Under the pieces are notes generated by a model. It ran no database searches, was not told where the DNA came from, and saw only the letters and a program-made list of their open reading frames with translations. Source: Temnopleurus reevesii (taxonomy: Eukaryota > Echinodermata > Echinoidea > Temnopleuroida > Temnopleuridae). From it: a stretch of DNA of 64,000 nt. Of this stretch, positions 63,160 to 64,000 are shown one piece after another. The DNA lies in contig BQKZ01000078.1 in the NCBI GenBank assembly GCA_036244855.1, positions 68,561-132,560 of the forward strand. Reading direction: 5' to 3'. Within the stretch, counting starts at the first letter, position 1, and the number at the start of each line of letters is the position of its first letter. The position numbers and the translations under genes were made by a program.

Positions 63160-63347
63160 TACTGTACAGGCTGATATTTATTTTCGCGAATTTCAGTCTT
63201 GGCCGCCCAAAAATTTCCACTCTTTACGATGCACATTTATATGTGTACAAAAACTGTAAAATGTGAAAATAACAACACACCAATGTGTAAAGCTGGTCCA
63301 AAATAGCGAAAACATGCTTACATTTTACGCTAAAATACTGGCTATAT
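63160..63347 (-). mobile_element. CTGTATAAGC-family MITE, copy C (inverted)
   Basis: It reads TACTGTACAGGCTGATATTT at the left and ACGCTAAAATACTGGCTATA at the right. Shared interior blocks are TGTGAAAATAACAACACACC and AAAGCTGGTCCAAAATAGCG. Confidence 0.65.
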
Positions 63348-63599
63348 CTCTTTCCATTCAAATGACTATTTTTTTTTAGAAATGGCATTTTTTGTACAAC
63401 AAAACAATTTTGGCGGTGGAGGGGATCTTTATAAAGAAGAGCATTCTTGATTAGAATTGTAAATGCAAGGACACAGTATTATTGTAATCATGAACTTGTA
63501 CAAAGTTGTGTCTCCTAATGGAGTACCAAACAATTATTCTAATATTGCCTCGACCTATAAGAATCTTGTATGTGTTCATTGATGTTCTGAAATCTCTGA

Positions 63600-63736
63600 C
63601 CTGGGCCTCGTAACATAGAGGTTTGCAATTAATTGCTAATCTGATAGCGATTATGGCAAATCATGTACTAAAGTTTGCAATTGATCGCAAAATCAAATAG
63701 CGATTAATCGCAAACCTCTATTTTACGGGGCCCAGG
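63600..63736. mobile_element. GGGCCCCGTAACAT hairpin MITE, copy 3
   Basis: 137 bp. The left end CCTGGGCCTCGTAACATAGA pairs with the right end TCTATTTTACGGGGCCCAGG. The interior is nearly the same as at 20294 (GCAATTGATCGCAAAATCAA). Confidence 0.78.
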
Positions 63737-64000
63737 AATGGCCAAATTTTGCTTCCTATCACCCTTGCTCTTTTGTTATGATGCGTGTACGCAGATTTTG
63801 TGTACAAATCAATGGGCGTGGAAATCTGTTCCCGGCAGACAATTCAACTTGCAGCAGTGATTGGACTGGTGACAGAAAGCATGATGATGCTCCGGAGTAG
63901 ATATTGGGATATTTTCTCCCAAAATGAAATGAAACAATCAGGCAAATCAGAATGTTGTAAGAGACCTAATGCACAATGCAGGGAATACTTGTACAACAGC

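Larger units (their letters stand above)
55196..64000. other. 3' UTR and flanking region, no second gene seen
   Basis: No exon-like open frame with a recognisable domain on either strand. It is densely populated by short inverted-repeat elements, a SINE tail, a tandem duplication and a purine-rich tract, listed separately. Where the TANC 3' UTR ends is not visible. Confidence 0.65.

Overview
This is a eukaryotic, AT-rich, intron-rich genomic window dominated by one large plus-strand gene. The gene encodes an invertebrate TANC-family scaffold (tetratricopeptide repeat, ankyrin repeat and coiled-coil protein; vertebrate TANC1/TANC2, fly rolling pebbles). I could place 23 coding exons from 17178 to 55195. 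Every junction is GT-AG and every phase is consistent, giving 7178 coding bases, or 2392 residues plus a stop, starting inside a split codon. The start codon and the first coding exon(s) were not found and probably lie upstream of the window. The organism is most likely a marine deuterostome, probably an echinoderm such as a sea urchin. That rests on a tRNA-derived SINE with an (ATT)n tail, many short palindromic MITEs of kinds I associate with urchin genomes, and frequent ACATGTACATGT words. It is inference, not proof.

Layout. 1-17177: non-coding (5' flank or an upstream intron), with a MITE-like hairpin at 644-847, a diverged three-copy repeat at about 5960-7255, a pyrimidine tract and a 26-C run. 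17178-17807: two small exons for a proline- and serine-rich N-terminal segment. 17808-29827: a 12 kb intron holding three palindromic element families, a full-length SINE and a MITE abutting the SINE tail. 29828-36329: five exons for a long low-complexity region (proline, GHAP repeats, RG-rich repeats, polyQ). 37473-43102: the P-loop STAND/NACHT-like ATPase module. 44492-48271: about 11 ankyrin repeats. 48758 to about 50400: three TPR motifs and a charged helix. 50400-55195: a disordered Ser/Gly-rich tail ending in a class I PDZ-ligand-like T-A-L. 55196-64000: 3' UTR or flank crowded with MITEs, a SINE tail, a tandem duplication and a nested element.

How the parts work together (family knowledge plus inference): the ATPase module would act as a nucleotide switch, the ankyrin and TPR arrays as protein-binding surfaces, and the C-terminal peptide as a link to PDZ proteins at a cortical or junctional scaffold.

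Observations most worth checking: an in-frame TAA inside the ATPase-module exon where the family has tyrosine; a 62-64 bp inverted duplication of the exon 13 splice-acceptor region placed just before exon 15, bracketing exons 13-14; a perfect 54 bp palindrome in intron 11; two single-N joins with duplicated flanks that look like unmerged contig overlaps; and a MITE remnant beside the exon 16 acceptor. I saw no CRISPR array, operon or prokaryotic system, and no second convincing protein-coding gene.
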